A stretch of 33,290 bases of DNA from Methylophilaceae bacterium (GTDB lineage Bacteria; Pseudomonadota; Gammaproteobacteria; Burkholderiales; Methylophilaceae). The translations under genes were made by a program, and so were the position numbers. Of this stretch, positions 30,149-33,290 are shown piece by piece. The stretch is taken from contig JANZZG010000007.1 in assembly GCA_026419515.1 (NCBI GenBank), positions 1 to 33,290 of the forward strand, in the 5' to 3' direction. The notes under the pieces are model-generated. The model ran no database searches and had not been told where the DNA came from. It worked only from the letters and a program-made list of their open reading frames with translations. Positions within the stretch are counted from its first letter, which is position 1. Every line of letters starts with the position of its first letter.

Positions 30149-31553
30149 GTTGTGTGCGTCAAGTTGTGCAAATTGGTGATCGGGTAATTGGTTGATTCTG
30201 TTTGCGCTGTCGGTGGCGAGCAGGGCGTAAGCCCGAAGCGACGCCGACAGCGCGCGGCCGATCAGGCGGCCAGTTTCAGCACCTCCTTCTTTTGCTCCGA
30301 AAGGAGCATCATGTTCAAGTAACGGCTGTCTTCCAGCCAGGTCTCGTGGGTCTCGACACACAGGGCGCGGATCAGCCTCAGGCAGGACTCCGTGTTCGGG
30401 AAGATGCGCACCACACGGGTGCGACGCTTGATCTCCTCGTTGAGCCGCTCGAGCATGTTCGTGCGCTTCATGTGCTTGTGCTGCGCCCGCGGCAAGCGGT
30501 AGAAGGTCAGCGTCTCGACGATGTTGGCCTCGACCCAATCAACCAGCTTCGGATACTTGCCCTGCCATTTCGTGATCCAGGCCGCCAGATCGCGCTGGGC
30601 TTCCTGGATGTCACGCCGGTCATAGATCTAGCGCATCCTGCAGACAATCATCGTCGGCACGCCGAGGCAGGTCGTCCAAGGCGTTCCTGAGGAAATGCAC
30701 ATGGCAGCGCTGCCAGGCGGCTTCAGTCAGCACTTCGGCAATGGCCTTCTTGAGACCGGCATGGTCGTCCGAGACAACGAATTCGACACCCCAGAGGCCG
30801 CGTTCCTTCAGACGGACCAGAAAGTCTTTCCAGCTGCTCTGGCTTTCTCGGTTGGCCAGCTCCACCCCCAGCACCTGTGGCTTACCTTCCCGGTTGATGC
30901 CGATGGCGATCAAGACCGCCCGGTGGGTGATGATCCCTCCGTCCCGGACTTTCTCATACCGGGCATCAAGTATCAGGCAGGGGTAGGGTTCGTCCAAGGG
31001 GCGGCTGGCAAACCGCGCCAGCGTCCCATCCAGCGACTTGTTGATGGCACTGGCCGAGAAGCTGTGGCCACAGAGCTCTTAGGTGATGGCTTTCACCTTC
31101 CGCGTCGAGACACCCTGCACATACATCTTCGCCAAGGCCGCCACCAGCGCCTTCTCGCTCCCGGCGTAGCGCTCGAACAGGGCTGCGGAAAACTCACCAT
31201 TCCGGTCCCGCGGCACCCGCAGCTCGAGCTTGCCAAGCCGGGTAACCAGGCTGCGACTGTAGTAGCCCGCCCGGTAGCCATTCCGGGCCTCCGTCCGCTC
31301 TCCAGGGGCCGCCCCCAGAAATTCGGTCATCCCGCCTTCCAGCACTTCCTGTAGCGCTTCCTTCATCAGCGCCTTCATCAGGTCTCGGTCACCCACAACG
31401 GCTTCCACCGCCGACAACTTCGTCTTATGCTTCCTCGTAGTCGTGGTTTACCCTCCTTCAGGGTTCAAGGGCGATCGCAATCTCCAACCTCTTACCATGA
31501 CCACCCGCCCCATTACTACCCCAGGCGCTTTTGCACACAAGTCAGCACACTAC
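30149..31553 (-). mobile_element. IS256-family insertion sequence, decayed but nearly full length
   Basis: This element of about 1.4 kb is the normal size for IS256 relatives. The inferred imperfect terminal repeats are GTTGTGTGC...TTGTGCAAA at 30149 and, inverted, GTAGTGTGC...GTGTGCAAA ending at 31553, with matching internal spacing. The strand and end sequence are inverted relative to the fragment at 1-181. No target-site duplication could be assigned with certainty. Confidence 0.75.
30262..31444 (-). pseudogene. IS256-family (Mutator) transposase, inactivated
   Basis: The translated pieces follow a standard IS256 DDE transposase: KLSAVEAVVGDRDLMKALMK, then EFLGAAPGERTEARNGYRAG, LILDARYEKVRDGG, EFVVSDDHAGLKKAI, HVHFLRNALDDLPRR, then RRDIQEAQRDLAAW and TNMLERLNEEIKRRT. 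At least two lesions are visible: an in-frame TAA at 31081-31079 where a glutamate is expected (KAIT-stop-ELCGHS), and a frameshift near 30625-30635 in the DDDCLQ...IYDRRD region. An in-frame loss of about three codons after SFSASAI is likely. The position expected for the start codon, just after AAGGAGGG, reads ACG at 31444. Confidence 0.85.
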
Positions 31554-31740
31554 CTGGCCCGGACCGGATCCGGAACAGCTGCCCATAATGCGTGAATTCA
31601 AAAAATGTCTTAACGAACCGCAAGCGAATCCATCGGAAGCACACATCCGGGACAGTCAGGGGACGACAAACATGGAAAAGCAAGCCAAAGCGGGGGATAT
31701 CTAGGGACGATTTGGGGACAGTGAACATGAAAAATGGGCG
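31554..31740. other. Noncoding remnant between the IS and the tRNA-Val terminator
   Basis: No intact gene is present. Two similar segments occur here: GGACGACAAACATGGAAAA at 31661-31679 and GGACAGTGAACATGAAAA at 31716-31733, each preceded by a G-run. They resemble sequences seen near REP-type or other transposase genes in related bacteria. I regard it as decayed mobile DNA but cannot name the source. Confidence 0.35.
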
Positions 31741-31772
31741 TAAAAAAAGCCTGCTTGGTTGCCAGCTTTTTT
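31741..31772 (-). terminator. Intrinsic terminator downstream of tRNA-Val (bidirectional shape)
   Basis: The stem AAAAAAGC-TG...CAGGCTTTTTT, with one bulged base and an A-run/T-run on either side, lies 26 bases beyond the tRNA 3' end. On either strand the stem ends in at least six Ts, so it could stop transcription from both directions. Confidence 0.6.
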
Positions 31773-31798
31773 ATAACTTACTGATTAAAGATATTTTT

Positions 31799-31873
31799 TG
31801 GTGGGCGGTACTGGGATCGAACCAGTGGCCCCTGCCGTGTGAAGGCAGTGCTCTACCGCTGAGCTAACCGCCC
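31799..31873 (-). tRNA. tRNA-Val (anticodon CAC)
   Basis: A 75-nt cloverleaf reads leftward from 31873. The acceptor stem GGGCGGT pairs with ACCGCCC, the D-arm is AGCTCAGCGGTAGAGC, the anticodon stem-loop is CTGCC-TTCACAC-GGCAG, and the T-loop is GTTCGATCC. CCA is encoded at 31801-31799. Confidence 0.97.
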
Positions 31874-31906
31874 ATGAAGGCGCGCATTAAACCACAAGGG
31901 ACGGGA

Positions 31907-33241
31907 TCAGGTCAACCGCGCCCAGAGGTCGTGCTCGTCCGCATCGGTGATCGTCACCTCGACGAACTGACCAGTCCGCAGACCAGAGCCATCAGTGACG
32001 TATACCAGTCCGTCGATTTCCGGGGCATCTGCGTAACTCCTGGCGACCGCTCCTGCCTCGTCCACCTCCTCCACCAAAACGGTCAGGGTGCGGTCGATTT
32101 TTTGCGCGAGCCGGCGCGCACTGATCTTCGCCTGGGTTTCCATGAAAATGGACAGGCGCTCCTGCTTGACCGACTCGTCCACCGCACCAGGCAAGGCATT
32201 GGCGGCTGCGCCTTCTACCGGCGAATAGGCGAAGCACCCCACCCGGTCGAGCTGGGCTTCTTCGAGAAAATCCAGCAGCAACTGGAAATCCTCGTCTGTC
32301 TCGCCCGGAAAACCGACGATGAAGGTGCTGCGGATCGCCAGATCGGGGCAGATGTCACGCCATCTGCGGATGCGGGCCAGCGTGTCTTCGATATCGCCAG
32401 GACGTTTCATGGCCTTGAGGATGCGCGGGCTGGCGTGCTGGAACGGCACATCCAGATAAGGCAGGAGCTTGCCTTCCGCCATCAGCGGGATCAGTTCGTC
32501 CACGTGTGGATAGGGATAGACGTAATGCAGCCGCACCCAGACGCCGAGTTCACCGAGCGCCTTGGCCAGCTCGGTCAGCCGTGTCCTGAGCGGGCGGCCG
32601 TTCCAGAAGCCGGTGCGGTATTTGACATCGACCCCGTAGGCCGAGGTGTCCTGCGAAATCACCAGCAGCTCCTTGACGCCAGCCCTGACCAGGGTTTCCG
32701 CCTCGTGCATCACTTCGCCGACGGGGCGGCTCACCAGGTCGCCGCGCAGGCTGGGGATGATGCAGAAGCTGCAGCGGTGGTTGCAGCCTTCGGAAATCTT
32801 GAGATAGGCATAATGTGCCGGTGTGAGGCGGATACCCTGTGGTGGAATGAGATCGGTGTAGGGGTCGTGCGGCTTGGGCAGGTGGGCATGCACCGCCTCC
32901 ATCACTTCTTGCAGTGCGTGGGGACCGGTGACGGCCAGCACCGCAGGATGGGCATCCTTCACCACGCTGCCCTTGGCACCCAGACAGCCGGTGACGATCA
33001 CCCTACCATTCTCGGCCAGCGCCTCACCAATGGCTTCCAGCGATTCTTCTACGGCAGCGTCTATAAATCCGCAGGTATTGACCACCACCAGATCGGCATT
33101 CTGATAACTACCCGAAATCTCGTAACCTTCCGCGCGTAGCTGGGTCAAGATGCGCTCGGCGTCGGAGGACGCCTTGGGACAGCCCAAGGATACGAAACCG
33201 ATTTTGGGAACGGCTTTTGCTGTGCTATGTTGTTTGCGCAT
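31907..33241 (-). CDS. rimO: Ribosomal protein S12 methylthiotransferase RimO
   Basis: This radical-SAM enzyme adds a methylthio group to the conserved aspartate of S12. It has 444 residues. The N-terminal cluster-binding domain has C21 (VSLGCPKA), C57 (VVNTCGF) and C86 (VTGCLGA). The radical-SAM cluster CNHRCSFC holds C153, C157 and C160. A C-terminal TRAM-like domain follows ([20 protein letters not shown]). I chose ATG 33241; 33247 is an equally possible start two codons upstream. A longer frame reaching 33286 begins with MYKRQ, translated from the sequencing adapter, and is not real. Confidence 0.94.
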   Translation of the reverse strand: MRKQHSTAKAVPKIGFVSLGCPKASSDAERILTQLRAEGYEISGSYQNADLVVVNTCGFIDAAVEESLEAIGEALAENGRVIVTGCLGAKGSVVKDAHPAVLAVTGPHALQEVMEAVHAHLPKPHDPYTDLIPPQGIRLTPAHYAYLKISEGCNHRCSFCIIPSLRGDLVSRPVGEVMHEAETLVRAGVKELLVISQDTSAYGVDVKYRTGFWNGRPLRTRLTELAKALGELGVWVRLHYVYPYPHVDELIPLMAEGKLLPYLDVPFQHASPRILKAMKRPGDIEDTLARIRRWRDICPDLAIRSTFIVGFPGETDEDFQLLLDFLEEAQLDRVGCFAYSPVEGAAANALPGAVDESVKQERLSIFMETQAKISARRLAQKIDRTLTVLVEEVDEAGAVARSYADAPEIDGLVYVTDGSGLRTGQFVEVTITDADEHDLWARLT

Positions 33242-33271
33242 GTACATCGTCGCGATTGCATGGTTGTATGT

Positions 33272-33290
33272 CTGTCTCTTATACACATCT
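33272..33290. other. Residual Nextera/Tn5 mosaic-end adapter
   Basis: The final 19 bases read CTGTCTCTTATACACATCT, the Tn5 mosaic-end sequence of Nextera libraries. This is contamination at a contig end and not genomic DNA; the bases just before it (33248-33271) are the last trustworthy ones. Confidence 0.95.

Noticed and set aside
31592-31867. 91-codon frame ending WAVLGSNQWPLPCEGSALPLS
   Set aside because: The tail is the translated reverse strand of tRNA-Val, a well-known false ORF type.
33242-33286. N-terminal extension of rimO beginning MYKRQ
   Set aside because: These residues come from the sequencing adapter and the contig edge.

Overview
The window reads as a complete contig of about 33 kb from a chemolithoautotrophic betaproteobacterium, most like the Thiobacillus/Nitrosomonadales group. 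Four things support this: a non-carboxysomal form IAq RuBisCO operon (cbbL-cbbS-cbbQ-cbbO with a divergent cbbR), a RegB/RegA redox pair, betaproteobacterial-type housekeeping proteins, and an overall G+C-rich base use. The genus is an inference; no rRNA is present. The last 19 bases match the Nextera (Tn5 mosaic-end) adapter, and the first bases lie inside an insertion sequence. Both window ends therefore look like assembly ends.

Layout. 1-563: 3' end of an IS256-family element, then a degenerate ~235-bp dispersed repeat. 564-4575: clpB and a divergent HD-GYP phosphodiesterase gene. 4602-9033: a rightward block with an OprC-type copper TonB receptor, its small exported partner, and the regB-regA sensor/regulator pair. 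9094-15046: a leftward, tightly spaced run purC, DUF1232, beta-carbonic anhydrase, yqhA, htpX, soluble pyrophosphatase, membrane H+-pyrophosphatase. 15070-15483: a small divergent hypothetical gene. 15542-20819: the leftward cbbLSQO operon plus a possible coupled small ORF. 21040-21975: cbbR. 21991-25953: tRNA-Lys, a repeat copy, ffh, a ypjD-like cytochrome-assembly gene, a HAD-IB phosphatase and a CbiM-like permease. 25991-27746: a third repeat copy and leuA. 28033-30012: the rpsP-rimM-trmD-rplS operon. 30065-31553: a truncated repeat copy and a decayed IS256-family element. 31799-33241: tRNA-Val and rimO.

How the genes fit together. RuBisCO, its activase-like CbbQ/CbbO, carbonic anhydrase and CbbR form a carbon-fixation unit. 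RegB/RegA carries the family's quinone and redox-cysteine motifs and could link electron-carrier redox state to such genes, although this regulation is inferred. The paired pyrophosphatases dispose of, or conserve energy from, PPi made in biosynthesis. The remaining genes are translation, protein-targeting and proteostasis functions.

The structure least explained by known features is a family of degenerate ~200-235-bp repeats. There are three long copies and one truncated copy. All lie just beyond the 3' ends of genes, in the same polarity relative to the gene, and two sit directly against IS256-family ends.
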